From Egibacter rhizosphaerae (GTDB lineage Bacteria > Actinomycetota > Nitriliruptoria > Euzebyales > Egibacteraceae): a stretch of DNA of 64,000 nucleotides. This document shows positions 1-9,044 of the stretch, piece by piece (within the stretch, counting starts at the first letter, position 1; each line of letters opens with the position of its first letter). The stretch spans positions 4,558,001 through 4,622,000 of the forward strand of contig NZ_CP036402.1 of assembly GCF_004322855.1 (NCBI RefSeq). The letters are read 5' to 3'. The notes beneath the pieces were generated by a model. It was not told where the DNA came from and ran no database searches. It worked only from the letters and a program-made list of their open reading frames with translations. Made by a program: the position numbers and the translations under genes.

Positions 1-1240
1 CCGTGGACGCCACGCGCCGCTCGAAGGGCCCCGGCGTCGCCGACACGTGCAGTGTCTGGGGGGTGCGCGCGCGGAACTCCTCGAACGTGAGCGGGCGATT
101 GTCGAGCGCCGACGGCAGCCGGAACCCGTGCTCCACGAGCACCTGCTTGCGGGATCGGTCGCCCTCGTACATACCGCCGATCTGGGGGTTCGTGACGTGC
201 GACTCGTCGACCACGAGCAGGAAGTCGTCCGGGAAGTAGTCGAGCAGGGTGTAGGGCGCCTCGCCGGGGCGGCGCCCGTCGACGTGGCGGGAGTAGTTCT
301 CGATGCCGGAGCAGAACCCGATCTCGCGAATCATCTCGAGGTCGTAGTTGGTCCGCATCCGCAGGCGCTGGGCCTCCAGGAGCTTGTCCTGCGCCTCGAG
401 CTCCTTGAGCCGTTCGGAGAACTCGTCCTCGATGGTGCGGACCGCCCGCTCCATCCTCTCGGCCCCGGCCACGTAGTGTGAGTTCGGGAAGATCCAGGCC
501 TCGGGCACCTGCGCGGTCAGCTCGCCGGTCACCGTGTCGACCTTCGAGATGCGGTCGACCTCGTCGCCGAAGAACTCCACCCGGTACGCGATCTCCGCGT
601 CGGCCGGGTGAACCTCGAGCGTGTCACCGCGCATCCGGAAGGTGCCCCGCGTCAGGGTCATGTTGTTGCGCTCGTACAGCAGGTCCACGAGCTTGCGCAG
701 CACCCCCTCCACGTCGACGGTGTCGCCCTCGGCGAGGCGCAGCACGTGCTGTGCGTACTCCTCGGGTGAACCGAGGCCGTAGATGCACGAGACACTCGCG
801 ACGATCAGCACGTCGCTGCGGGTCAGCAGCGCCATGGTCGCCCGGTGCCGCAGCCGCTCGACCTCCTCGTTGATCGAGGTGTCCTTCTCGATGTACGTGT
901 CGGTCTGCGGGACGTACGCCTCGGGCTGGTAGTAGTCGTAGTAGCTGACGAAGTACTCGACGGCGTTGTCGGGGAAGAACTCGCGGAACTCGTTGGCCAG
1001 CTGGGCCGCCAGGGTCTTGTTCGGGGCCATGACGAGCGTGGGCTTCTGGACCTGCTCGACGATCTTGGACACGGTGTACGTCTTGCCGGAGCCGGTGACG
1101 CCGAGGAGCACGACGTCGGACTCGCCGCGGCTGACCGCCGCGCTCGCCCCCTCGATCGCCCGGGGTTGGTCACCCGCGGGCTCGTACCCGCTCGCGACCT
1201 CGAACGGCCGGCTCTCCTGGCTCGCGCGCACCTCGGTCAT
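1..1240 (-). CDS. uvrB: UvrABC system protein B, 3' end outside window
   Basis: Excinuclease subunit UvrB, the damage-verifying helicase of nucleotide excision repair, which receives the lesion from UvrA and recruits UvrC. The 413 visible residues begin at ATG 1240 and run off the left edge without a stop, so roughly the C-terminal 40 percent (helicase domain 2 and the UvrC-binding UVR motif) is missing here. Seen: Walker A GVTGSGKT at about residues 48-55, the beta-hairpin [12 protein letters not shown] that is inserted between the DNA strands, and the Walker B/DEAD-like VVDESH. The match to the family is residue by residue and there is no doubt about identity. It is read away from the acyltransferase at 1333, leaving a 92-nt divergent gap. 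Confidence 0.98.
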   Translation of the reverse strand, partial: MTEVRASQESRPFEVASGYEPAGDQPRAIEGASAAVSRGESDVVLLGVTGSGKTYTVSKIVEQVQKPTLVMAPNKTLAAQLANEFREFFPDNAVEYFVSYYDYYQPEAYVPQTDTYIEKDTSINEEVERLRHRATMALLTRSDVLIVASVSCIYGLGSPEEYAQHVLRLAEGDTVDVEGVLRKLVDLLYERNNMTLTRGTFRMRGDTLEVHPADAEIAYRVEFFGDEVDRISKVDTVTGELTAQVPEAWIFPNSHYVAGAERMERAVRTIEDEFSERLKELEAQDKLLEAQRLRMRTNYDLEMIREIGFCSGIENYSRHVDGRRPGEAPYTLLDYFPDDFLLVVDESHVTNPQIGGMYEGDRSRKQVLVEHGFRLPSALDNRPLTFEEFRARTPQTLHVSATPGPFERRVAST

Positions 1241-1332
1241 GGCCCGAGGGTACTGCCACCTCGGCGGTGGATCGGGGCTCCGGGCCGCGGACACCCGCAC
1301 CACCGGCCGAGCTGGGGCAGGATGGGCACGCG

Positions 1333-2748
1333 ATGCGTCCGCTCGTCGACCGCCTGCTGACCGCGCTCGCGATGCTCGCGCTGCGCGGGTTCTTTCGCGA
1401 TCTCGAGGTCGAGGACCGCGAGCGGGTGCCGCAGCAGCGTCCGACCATCGTGGTGGCGAACCACTTCAACGCGCTCGTCGATGCGGCGACGGTGGTCGCG
1501 GTCCTCGGTCGGCTCCCCCGGTTCGTCGCGAAGGCGACCCTGTGGGCGAAGGTCTACCGTCGGCCGTTCCTGTGGCTCGGCGGCCTCGTCCCCGTCGACC
1601 GTCCGAGCCATCGGAGTGAGACGCGAACACGTGGGGATCGCGGTACAGGCGGCGTGTCCGAACGGCTGCGGGCGGCGTTCGCCTCGTGCCGCGACGTCCT
1701 CGCGCGCGGCTCGTCGGTCGCGATCTTCCCCGAGGGAGCGGTGTCGCGACAGCCGCGCCTCGCACCGGTACGCACCGGCACCGCGCGCATCGCGCTCGGC
1801 ACTGCTGCGGAGGGCGTACGCGGCATCGTGATCCTGCCGATCGGCCTGACCTACGAGGACAAGATCGCGCTCCGCTCGCGTGCCCTCGCGGAGGTCGGGG
1901 AACCCCTCGACCTCGACGAGTGGCTCGCTGAACGAGAGGCCGAACCCGATCCGACCGATCGCCGCACGGTCCGCGCGCTGACCCGGGATATCGCCGCGCG
2001 CCTCGCCGCCGTCTCCCCGGACTACGCGGACGAACGGGAACAGGCGGCAGTCGGCCGTGCCGCGGAGGTGGCGCTGCGTCCCGCCGGCGGCGTGCGACCC
2101 CGGCGCGTGCCGCTCGCGGAGCGGGAGCACCTGGCGCGCCGCCTCGCTCGGGCACCCGAGGAGGTGAAGGAGCGGGTGCTCGACGCGCTCGGTCGGTACC
2201 AGCTCGACCTGGCCCTGCTCGGGATCCGTGACGAGGAGGTCGTCGCGCGCCCCAGGCCGGCGCGGCTCGCGGCCATGCTCGCGGGATCGGCGATCCGCTT
2301 GGGGCTCGTCGCCCCGTTCGCCCTGGCGGGCGCCGCCATCAACGTGCTGCCGTACTGGGGCGTGCACTGGGCGGGGAGGCTCATGCGCAACCCGGTGCTC
2401 AAGGGCAGCGCACGGCTGCTCGTCGGGATCGCGCTCTTTCCCGCCGCGTGGGCGATCGCCGCGTGGCAGATGCCGGCCATGGAGGGGTGGCTCGCGAACA
2501 GCGCGGTCATCGTCGCGGCACCGGTCCTGGGCCTGATCGCGGTCTGGGCCCTCGAGGATGCCGTGCTCGTCCGCCGCGCATGGCGCGCCTGGATCGCGGC
2601 GCTCGAACGGGGTGCGGACCTTCCCCAGGTCCGCGCCGATCGCGCCCGCGTCGTGCGGCTCGTCGAGGAGAGCGTCGCCGCGATCGAGTCGGGGGCGCCG
2701 CAGCCGGGCATCGACACGATGGCCGACGACCGGCAGGAGTCGGCCTGA
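1333..2748 (+). CDS. PlsC-type 1-acyl-glycerol-3-phosphate acyltransferase family protein
   Basis: Lysophospholipid acyltransferase-like membrane enzyme (471 aa), expected to acylate a glycerophospholipid precursor. The acyltransferase block carries NHFNALVD at residues 43-50, the spaced form of the His-Asp motif found in a PlsC subgroup (NHPNALLD-like), and FPEGAVS at 132-138 for glycerol-phosphate binding. Residues 92-108 are an Arg/Gly-rich insertion between the blocks. The last 130 residues hold three hydrophobic segments and a basic stretch, longer than classical PlsC (about 240 aa). An upstream in-frame ATG at 1267 would add 22 Pro/Gly-rich residues that do not look like protein, so ATG 1333 is preferred. 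The exact substrate cannot be told from sequence. Confidence 0.8.
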   Translation: MRPLVDRLLTALAMLALRGFFRDLEVEDRERVPQQRPTIVVANHFNALVDAATVVAVLGRLPRFVAKATLWAKVYRRPFLWLGGLVPVDRPSHRSETRTRGDRGTGGVSERLRAAFASCRDVLARGSSVAIFPEGAVSRQPRLAPVRTGTARIALGTAAEGVRGIVILPIGLTYEDKIALRSRALAEVGEPLDLDEWLAEREAEPDPTDRRTVRALTRDIAARLAAVSPDYADEREQAAVGRAAEVALRPAGGVRPRRVPLAEREHLARRLARAPEEVKERVLDALGRYQLDLALLGIRDEEVVARPRPARLAAMLAGSAIRLGLVAPFALAGAAINVLPYWGVHWAGRLMRNPVLKGSARLLVGIALFPAAWAIAAWQMPAMEGWLANSAVIVAAPVLGLIAVWALEDAVLVRRAWRAWIAALERGADLPQVRADRARVVRLVEESVAAIESGAPQPGIDTMADDRQESA

Positions 2749-2763
2749 CCCCGGCGCCGCCCC

Positions 2764-3477
2764 TCAGCGACGCCGGCGCAGGAACCAGAGGAACGCGGCG
2801 ATGAGGGACAACGCCCCCAGGACCGGTCCGAGACGCCGGGACACCGAGCCCCCCGCGACGTCGATGAGGTCGATCGCCTCGTCCTCCGACGTGCTCGGGT
2901 CCTGATGGACCATCCGCGCCGCGGCGGGTGTCACCTGCGGCTCCTGTCGCAGGTCGGTGCCCCCGCCGGCCGGCGCGGCGGCCGTTCGTTCCTCGTGCAC
3001 GCCCTCGGCAGCCACGCGCTCCTCCTCGGTCGGTGCGCCGGCGAGGCGCTCGGCGAGGCAGTCGGCGAACTGCGACAGGAGCTTGTCGCCGACCTCGGAC
3101 ATGACCCCCCGCCCGAACTGTGCGGGTCGGCCCGTCACCGACAGGTCGGTGGTCACCTGCACGTCGGTCTGTCCGCCCTGATCGGTGAGCTGAGCGGTGA
3201 CGGTCGCCGACGCCGTGCCGCTGCCGCGGGTCTCCTGCCCCTTCGCGGTCAGCTGTGCACGGTACGCCTGGGAGTCGGTCTCGGTGAACGAGGCGGTGCC
3301 CTTGTAGGTCAACTGCATCGGCCCCACCTTGACCTTGACGCGGCCGCTGAAATCGTCCTCACGCACCTCGGTGAGGGTCGCGCCCGGCATGCACGGGGCC
3401 ACGCGCTCGACATCGAGCAGGACCTCCCACGCGTCGTCGATCCCCACCGGGACGGTGAACGAGTGCTCTAGCTGCAT
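2764..3477 (-). CDS. coxG: CoxG-like SRPBCC protein with C-terminal membrane anchor
   Basis: CO dehydrogenase subunit G family (SRPBCC/START-like fold), 237 aa, the last gene of the molybdenum hydroxylase operon. Residues 1-150 match CoxG: the start MQLEHSF, the motif APCMPGATL, and the KVKVGPMQLTYKG strand. CoxG of carboxydotrophs is known to help anchor the enzyme to the membrane. Here a disordered, charged linker (about 150-210) leads to a single hydrophobic helix near residues 214-230 followed by four arginines, a clear tail anchor. Start ATG 3477 has GGAGG six bases upstream and overlaps the mocA-like gene by 10 nt. It converges on the acyltransferase gene with only 15 nt between stops and no obvious terminator. 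Confidence 0.88.
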   Translation of the reverse strand: MQLEHSFTVPVGIDDAWEVLLDVERVAPCMPGATLTEVREDDFSGRVKVKVGPMQLTYKGTASFTETDSQAYRAQLTAKGQETRGSGTASATVTAQLTDQGGQTDVQVTTDLSVTGRPAQFGRGVMSEVGDKLLSQFADCLAERLAGAPTEEERVAAEGVHEERTAAAPAGGGTDLRQEPQVTPAAARMVHQDPSTSEDEAIDLIDVAGGSVSRRLGPVLGALSLIAAFLWFLRRRR

Positions 3478-4154
3478 CGCTGCCTCCTGCTCCCCTCGGC
3501 GGACCCCTCGGCACTCGGTCGGTCGGTGGCCGACCGATCCCCGGCCGCGCCGCGGACGGGCCACCGGTGTTGCGCGGCCTCGAGCTCCTCGGGCGTGTCC
3601 AGATCGGTCGGGTCGGCCACATCCTCGCACGGAACGAGGCGCACGATATCCGGTCGGGCGTCCAGCAGGTCACGCGCCCCGCGATCGCCGACGGCGTGCG
3701 CGGCGGCCGCCGCCCAGAGGGAGCGGTCCAGCACCACCGGGTTGCCCCGCCGTCCCGCGTACCCCGCCACCGCGATCAACGCCCCCGCGCGCCACGCCGC
3801 CGTCAAGCGGGTCACCGCGGAGGGGCCCACACCCGGCTGGTCGACGAGCGCGATCGCGACCGCTCCGAGGTGCTCGTACTCGCCGAGTGCGTCGAGCGCG
3901 ACCCGCAACGACGACCCCATCCCCTCCTCCCACGCGGGATTGTCGAGCACGAGCGCGTCGCCCAGCCGTGCCCGGGCACGAACCCTGGGGCCGCCAGCGC
4001 CGAGCACGACGATCACCGGCCGGCAACCGGCCTCGCGCAGCGTGCGGGTCGCCCCTTCGACGAGCAACTCCCCGCCGACCTCCACGAGCGCCTTCGGGCC
4101 GCCGAGCCGCCGTCCCTGGCCGGCCGCGAGGAGAACGCCGGCGACGTCGCTCAT
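3468..4154 (-). CDS. MocA/MobA-like nucleotidyltransferase
   Basis: Member of the MobA-like NTP transferase family (228 aa), most like MocA, which transfers CMP from CTP to molybdopterin-Mo to make the MCD cofactor used by xanthine oxidase-type enzymes such as CODH. The N-terminal nucleotide-binding signature AAGQGRRLGGPK lies at residues 10-21, and LVDQPGV supplies the conserved Asp that binds metal. The last 35 residues are Ser/Arg-rich, poorly conserved, and overlap coxG. Context (an MCD-type hydroxylase operon) supports cytidylyl rather than guanylyl transfer, but this is inference. The gene begins 31 nt after the XdhC C-terminal gene. Confidence 0.85.
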   Translation of the reverse strand: MSDVAGVLLAAGQGRRLGGPKALVEVGGELLVEGATRTLREAGCRPVIVVLGAGGPRVRARARLGDALVLDNPAWEEGMGSSLRVALDALGEYEHLGAVAIALVDQPGVGPSAVTRLTAAWRAGALIAVAGYAGRRGNPVVLDRSLWAAAAAHAVGDRGARDLLDARPDIVRLVPCEDVADPTDLDTPEELEAAQHRWPVRGAAGDRSATDRPSAEGSAEGSRRQRCS

Positions 4155-4185
4155 CGCCGGGCCCCGGTCCCGCGCCGGCCGACCA

Positions 4186-5031
4186 TCACGATCGGGCGCG
4201 CGTCGGCGGTGTGTCCGGCTGCGCCGGGGTGCTACCGGGAGGGTGGTGATGGATCGAGCCCTTGAGCTCGGTCAGCGGCCGGCCGCTGCCCTCCCAGCGC
4301 TCCGCGATGAGCTCCGCGGCGATCGAGACCGCGGTCTCCTCCGGTGTGCGTCCCCCGAGGTCGAGCCCCATCGGCGACCGCAGCCGCGCAAGCTCGTCGT
4401 CGGTCAGACCGCGCTCCCGCAGGCGCTCGAGGCGGTCAGTGTGCGTGCGGCGACTCCCCATCGCGCCGATGTAGGCCGCCGGTGAGCGCAGCGCGACCTC
4501 GAGCACGGGCACGTCGAACTTGGGGTCGTGGGTGAGCACACAGATGGCGGTGCGGTGGTCGATCTCGGCGCGCTCCAAATACCGGTGCGGCCAGTCGACG
4601 ATCACCTCGTCGGCGTCGGGGAACCGCTCCTTCGTCGCGAACAGCGCGCGGGCGTCGCAGACGGTCACGCGGTACCCGAGGAACGACCCGATGCCGGCCA
4701 TCGCCGCCGCGTAGTCGATCGCGCCGAACACGAGCATGCGGGGCGGTGGCCGGAACGACTCGATGAACACCGTGACGTCGTCGCGGCGGCGCTCGCCCCG
4801 CCCCCCGTAGCGGAGCTGGGAGGTCCGACCCTGCGCGAGGAGCCCCCGCGCGTCGTCGGTGACGGCGACGTCCAACCCCTCCGGGCCGAGCGATCCCCGG
4901 GTGCTCGCCTCGTCGACCAGCAACTTCGCGCCCGCGGCGACCGACCCGTCCCCGGGGGCGTCGAGCACGGTCGCGAGCGCGACGGGGCGCTCCTCGCGGA
5001 TCGCGTCGCTCAGCGCGGTGAACAGGCTCAC
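4186..5031 (-). CDS. XdhC family protein, Rossmann (C-terminal type) subunit
   Basis: XdhC/CoxI-family maturation factor (281 aa). XdhC proteins bind sulfurated Moco and insert it into molybdenum hydroxylases. This gene holds the C-terminal half: an N-terminal sensor-like region (1-100), then a Rossmann fold with VFGAIDYAAAMAG in place of the usual GAGHV glycine motif, a form I have seen in actinobacterial XdhC proteins, and AYIGAMGSRRTHTDR, the highly conserved family signature. The start is GTG 5031, whose GTGA overlaps the stop of the XdhC N-domain gene by 4 nt. The last 25 residues are Pro/His-rich and probably disordered. Confidence 0.88.
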   Translation of the reverse strand: MSLFTALSDAIREERPVALATVLDAPGDGSVAAGAKLLVDEASTRGSLGPEGLDVAVTDDARGLLAQGRTSQLRYGGRGERRRDDVTVFIESFRPPPRMLVFGAIDYAAAMAGIGSFLGYRVTVCDARALFATKERFPDADEVIVDWPHRYLERAEIDHRTAICVLTHDPKFDVPVLEVALRSPAAYIGAMGSRRTHTDRLERLRERGLTDDELARLRSPMGLDLGGRTPEETAVSIAAELIAERWEGSGRPLTELKGSIHHHPPGSTPAQPDTPPTRARS

Positions 5032-5342
5032 CAGTCGAGCCGTTCGACGAACACCTGGATCCGGCCGCCGCAGGTTAGCCCGACGCTGAACGCGTCCTCG
5101 TCGCTGATGCCGTACTCCACGAGCGACGGTCGACCCGTCGCGAGCACTTGCTGCGCCTCCTCGAAGACCGCGCCCTCCACACAGCCCCCGGAGACGCTGC
5201 CGGCGACCTCCCCGGAGGTGCTCACCGCCATCGCCGCGCCGGGATCCCGCGGTGCGGACTTGTCGACGCCTACCACCGTCGCCAGCGCGACGTCGTCGCC
5301 CGAGCCGCGCCAGACTTCCACCGTGTCCAGGATGTCCTTCAC
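5028..5342 (-). CDS. XdhC/CoxI family N-terminal domain protein
   Basis: Short (104 aa) protein equal to the N-terminal XdhC/CoxI domain. Seen: VDKSAPRDPGAAMAV and GSVSGGCVEGAV, the conserved Cys/Gly patch of the family, and LTCGGRIQVF near the C-terminus. The whole XdhC protein is therefore split over two genes joined by a GTGA overlap, so the two products probably work as a pair. The start is GTG 5342, itself overlapping the coxE stop by 4 nt. The predicted role is delivery of the sulfurated molybdenum cofactor to CoxL. Confidence 0.88.
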   Translation of the reverse strand: MKDILDTVEVWRGSGDDVALATVVGVDKSAPRDPGAAMAVSTSGEVAGSVSGGCVEGAVFEEAQQVLATGRPSLVEYGISDEDAFSVGLTCGGRIQVFVERLDW

Positions 5343-6559
5343 GCCGCGCTCCTCCTGTCGGGTTCCTCACGGATCGGTTCCGACGCGTCGCCGCGCGCCA
5401 CGCCTGCGACGACGCGCGCGAGGTGCTCCAGCGCGGCGAGGCTGTGCCCGGAGACGAAGTCGTCCACGTTCGGGAGCGCGGCCGCGATGCCGCCGGCGAG
5501 CGGAGCGTAGCCGGGGCGAGCCTTCCGCGGATTCGCCCAGACCACTCGGTGCGCGAGCCGCCGAAGGCGCCCGACCTGCTCGCCGAGCATCCGCGGGTCA
5601 CCGCGCTCCCACCCGTCCGACAATACGACCACGACCGCACCGCGCGCCATCCCCCGCTGCCCCCACCGGTCGAGAAACGCCTTGAGCAGCTCACCGAGCC
5701 GCGTGCCCCCGCTCCAGTCGGGCACGGCCTCGGCGACGGCACGCATCGCCGCATCCGCGTCTCGGTGCGACAGCTCCCGCGTCACCCGGGTCAGCCGCGT
5801 GCCGAGCGTGAACACCTCCGGGCGGGGATGGTCGGAACGCTGGAAGGCGCGCGAGGCCGCGTGCGCGAACCGCAGCAAAGCGTCCGCGTACGGAGCCATC
5901 GACCCCGAGACGTCGATGATCAGGACCACTCTGCGCGGCCGCCGGCGGTGCCTCAGGTGTGCGAGCTCGGCCGGCTCACCCCCGTGCTGCAGCATCCGGC
6001 GGATCGTGCGGCGACGGTCGATGCGCCCGCGGGGCGCGTGCTCCCATCGCCGCGTCCGCCGCTGCTCCCCGGGCAGCGAGAGCGCCTCCAGCAATCGGTG
6101 CAGCTCCTCCTGCTCGCGCGGTCCCAGGTCGGCGACGTCCTTGTCCCGCAGCACCTCGGCGCGGCTGGCCTGAGCCTCGAACGCGGTGGGATCGTCCTCG
6201 TCCCCCTCGTCATCGCCCGCCGTGCCGTCCTCCGTCAGGGCGGTCACGATCGTGATCCGCGGTCGCTGCCGGGCGAGGGAGGCCGGGTCCACCCCGTGGA
6301 AGTACGCCGCGAACACACGGTCGTAGCGCGGGAGGTCTTCAGCGCTCGCACAGAGCGTCGTCCGGCCGGCCCAGAACACCTCCTCGCGGGAGGTCGCGTC
6401 GACGACGTCGAGCGCGGACACGAACGCGTGCACACGGTCGGGGGTCGCCGCCACGCCGGCCGACCGGAGCGCGTGCGCGAAGCCGACCACGGTGGGGATG
6501 GCGCTCGGCGCGCCGCCGTCCGCAGCGACGTCGAGTCCGGCACGCGCTCCGCTCGTCAT
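5339..6559 (-). CDS. coxE: CoxE-like VWA domain protein
   Basis: VWA-domain protein (406 aa) of the CoxE family, which acts with the MoxR-type ATPase CoxD in maturation of the CODH active site. The C-terminal half contains the MIDAS metal site IIDVSGSM at about residues 214-221 and a later threonine and aspartate consistent with the VWA fold. The N-terminal half is helical with an acidic patch (residues 112-125) and a basic, arginine-rich stretch (168-210) before the VWA domain. Start ATG 6559 overlaps the coxD stop (ATGA), so the two are translationally coupled, as expected for subunits of one chaperone machine. Confidence 0.88.
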   Translation of the reverse strand: MTSGARAGLDVAADGGAPSAIPTVVGFAHALRSAGVAATPDRVHAFVSALDVVDATSREEVFWAGRTTLCASAEDLPRYDRVFAAYFHGVDPASLARQRPRITIVTALTEDGTAGDDEGDEDDPTAFEAQASRAEVLRDKDVADLGPREQEELHRLLEALSLPGEQRRTRRWEHAPRGRIDRRRTIRRMLQHGGEPAELAHLRHRRRPRRVVLIIDVSGSMAPYADALLRFAHAASRAFQRSDHPRPEVFTLGTRLTRVTRELSHRDADAAMRAVAEAVPDWSGGTRLGELLKAFLDRWGQRGMARGAVVVVLSDGWERGDPRMLGEQVGRLRRLAHRVVWANPRKARPGYAPLAGGIAAALPNVDDFVSGHSLAALEHLARVVAGVARGDASEPIREEPDRRSAA

Positions 6560-7416
6560 CCCGCGACCGTCTCCTGGACGATACCGGCGACCTGCTGGCG
6601 CGCGCGCTCCTGGTCCTCCCGGTACTTCAAGACGCTGCCGAGCGTCGCGCTGGCGAGTTCGGGTTCGAGTTCGGTGGTGCCCAGGGCCACGAGTGCCTCG
6701 GTCCAGTCGAGCGTCTCGGCGACACCGGGCGGCTTCAGGAGGTCGGCCGTGCGGAGGCGCTGCACCGTCGACGTCACCTGCTCAGCGAGTCGCCCGCTGG
6801 CCCCTGGTACGCGTCGTTCGACGATCGCGACCTCGCGCGCGAAGTCGGGGTGCTCGACCCAGTGGTAGTAGCAGCGACGCTTCAGCGCGTCGTGCACCTC
6901 GCGCGTGCGGTTCGACGTCACCACGACGACCGGCGGCACCTCGGCTCGCACGGTGCCGAGCTCGGGGATCGAGACGGTGAAGTCGCTGAGGACCTCGAGG
7001 AGGAACGCCTCGAACTCGTCGTCGGCCCGGTCCACCTCGTCGATCAGCAACACGCTCGGGGTGGTCTCGAGCGCGGCGAGGAGCGGACGCGCGAGCAGGA
7101 ACCGCCGGTCGAAGAGCTCCGCCTCGAGCCGGTCGGGATCGCGTTCCCCGCCCGCCTCGGCCGCTCGCAGATGCAGCAGCTGGCGGGGGAAGTCCCAGTC
7201 GTAGAGCGCCTGGGAGGCGTCGATGCCCTCGTAGCACTGCAGCCGGATCAGGGGCGCGTCGAGGACCCCGGCCAGCACGTGACCGACCGAGGTCTTGCCG
7301 ACACCGGCGTCGCCCTCGAGGAACAACGGGCGATGCAGCCGCAGCGCGAGGAAGCACGCCGTCGCGAGGCCGGTGTCGGCGAGATAGTCGTGCGCCTCGA
7401 GCCGCTCGGCGAGCAC
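6556..7416 (-). CDS. coxD: CoxD-like MoxR family AAA+ ATPase
   Basis: AAA+ ATPase of the MoxR family (286 aa), the likely chaperone that, with CoxE, builds the sulfurated molybdenum-copper or related site of the hydroxylase. Walker A GDAGVGKTS is at residues 35-43, Walker B LLIDEVDRAD at about 123-132, and sensor-1 VVTSNRTREVHDALKRR follows. The start is uncertain. GTG 7416 is the only standard start between the body of the domain and an in-frame stop just upstream, and the nearest GGAGG is about 17 nt away, so initiation could be non-canonical. A 111-nt gap separates it from the aldehyde dehydrogenase gene. Confidence 0.88.
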   Translation of the reverse strand: MLAERLEAHDYLADTGLATACFLALRLHRPLFLEGDAGVGKTSVGHVLAGVLDAPLIRLQCYEGIDASQALYDWDFPRQLLHLRAAEAGGERDPDRLEAELFDRRFLLARPLLAALETTPSVLLIDEVDRADDEFEAFLLEVLSDFTVSIPELGTVRAEVPPVVVVTSNRTREVHDALKRRCYYHWVEHPDFAREVAIVERRVPGASGRLAEQVTSTVQRLRTADLLKPPGVAETLDWTEALVALGTTELEPELASATLGSVLKYREDQERARQQVAGIVQETVAG

Positions 7417-7527
7417 GGCGGGCGAGGTGACGCCCTCCGGCAGCAGTCCCTGGGGGTGGTTCTCCGCGTCGATGCCCTCAGGTTACCGTGCGCCGCCGGC
7501 CCGCAGCCACGCGGCGTTCCGCGCGGG

Positions 7528-8961
7528 TCACAGCTGCATCGCCACCGTCTTGGTCCGCTGGTAGCCGAGCAGCGCCTCGAACCCCTTCTCCCGCCCGTAG
7601 CCGGAGCCCTTGACCCCACCGAACGGCAGCTCGGCTCCGCCCCCGGCCCCGTACGTGTTCACGAAGACCTGGCCGACGTCGAGGCGCCGGGCGAGGCGGT
7701 GGGCGCGCCCCACGTCGCGGGTCCAGAGCGCCGCGATGAGGCCGTAGTCGCTGTCGTTCGCGAGCGCGACCGCCTCGTCGTCGTCCTCGAAGGACGCCAC
7801 CGCGAGGACCGGGCCGAACACCTCCTCGCGCGCGATGGAGGCGTGGGGCGGCACGTCGTCGAAGAGCGTCGGTTCGACGTAGAAGCCCCCGTTCTCGTCG
7901 GGCAGGCCACCCCCGTGCCGCAGGGTCGCCTCGCGACGACCCGCCTCGAGGTACCCCCGCACGCGCTCGCGCTGCCGGGCGGAGATGACCGGCCCGAGGT
8001 CGGGGTCCTCGGGGCCCGGGCCGATGCGCACGGCGCGGAAGCGCTCGAGCACCGCCTCGACCACCTCGTCGTGGCGGTCACGGTGCACCAGCAGGCGGGA
8101 ACCGGCCGAGCAGGTCTGGCCGGCGTTCTGCAGGATCGATCGGACGATCGCCGGCACCGCCGCCTCGAGATCGGCGTCGCCGAACACGAGGTTCGGGGAC
8201 TTGCCACCGAGCTCGAGCGTGACCGGCACGACGTGGTCGGCGGCGGACTTCGCCACCCGGCGCCCGACCTCCGCGGAACCGGTGAACGACAGGTGGTCGA
8301 TGCCCGGGTGCGCCGCCAGCGCCGCGCCCCCCTCCTCACCCAGCCCTGGCACGATGTTGAGGGTGCCTGCCGGAAGGCCCGCGTCGAGTGCGAGCTCGCC
8401 GATCCGCAGCGCGTTCAGCGGCGCCTCCTCGGCGGGTTTGAGCACGCAGCAGTTCCCGGCGGCGAGCGCGGGCGCCACGGTGCGGCCCGTGACCTGCAGG
8501 GGATAGTTCCACGGGGTGATGTGTGCCGTGACCCCGTACGGCTCCCGCAGCGTGTACGCGAGCCGCTCCGGCTCGGTCGGGATGACGTCGCCGTGGCACG
8601 CCTGGAGCGTGTCCGCGTAGAACTCGAAGTAGCGGGCGGCGACGGTCGCGTCGGCGCGCGCTTGGGCCAGCGGCTTGCCGGTGTCCCGGCTCTCGAGCTG
8701 GGCGAGTTCGTCGTGGTGCGCGGTGATCCGGTCGGCGACCCGCCGCAGCGCGCGGCTGCGCTCCGCGGGCGCGGTGTCGGCCCACGCGGGGACCGCGGCA
8801 CGGGCTTCCGCGACCGCGCGATCGACCTCCTCGGCACCGCAACGGGCGACGTCCGCGAGCGGCGAGCCCGTCGAGGGATCGAGGACCTCGAACGTGGCGT
8901 TCGCGGTCACACGGTCGCCGCCGATGAGCGCACGGCCGGTGAGGACATCCGGGTGGGACAC
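7528..8961 (-). CDS. NAD(P)-dependent aldehyde dehydrogenase inside the molybdenum hydroxylase operon
   Basis: Aldehyde dehydrogenase superfamily (477 aa), oxidising an aldehyde to the acid with NAD(P). Seen: the cofactor-binding ITPWNYPL (148-155), catalytic glutamate in LELGGKSPN (E250), and the nucleophile in QNAGQTCSAGS (C284). The C-terminus has the usual PFGGVKGSGYGRE block. It looks like the betaine/gamma-aminobutyraldehyde dehydrogenase type, but the substrate cannot be read from sequence. GTG 8961 is chosen because GGAGG lies six to seven bases upstream. Its place between coxM and coxD suggests that the hydroxylase and this enzyme act on one pathway. Confidence 0.9.
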   Translation of the reverse strand: MSHPDVLTGRALIGGDRVTANATFEVLDPSTGSPLADVARCGAEEVDRAVAEARAAVPAWADTAPAERSRALRRVADRITAHHDELAQLESRDTGKPLAQARADATVAARYFEFYADTLQACHGDVIPTEPERLAYTLREPYGVTAHITPWNYPLQVTGRTVAPALAAGNCCVLKPAEEAPLNALRIGELALDAGLPAGTLNIVPGLGEEGGAALAAHPGIDHLSFTGSAEVGRRVAKSAADHVVPVTLELGGKSPNLVFGDADLEAAVPAIVRSILQNAGQTCSAGSRLLVHRDRHDEVVEAVLERFRAVRIGPGPEDPDLGPVISARQRERVRGYLEAGRREATLRHGGGLPDENGGFYVEPTLFDDVPPHASIAREEVFGPVLAVASFEDDDEAVALANDSDYGLIAALWTRDVGRAHRLARRLDVGQVFVNTYGAGGGAELPFGGVKGSGYGREKGFEALLGYQRTKTVAMQL

Positions 8962-9044
8962 GACAGCCTCCTGGGCGGGATCGGTTCGCGGGGATCGGAC
9001 GACCCCGCCCGCAGGATGCCGCACGCGCACCCGGTCCGTCGTTC

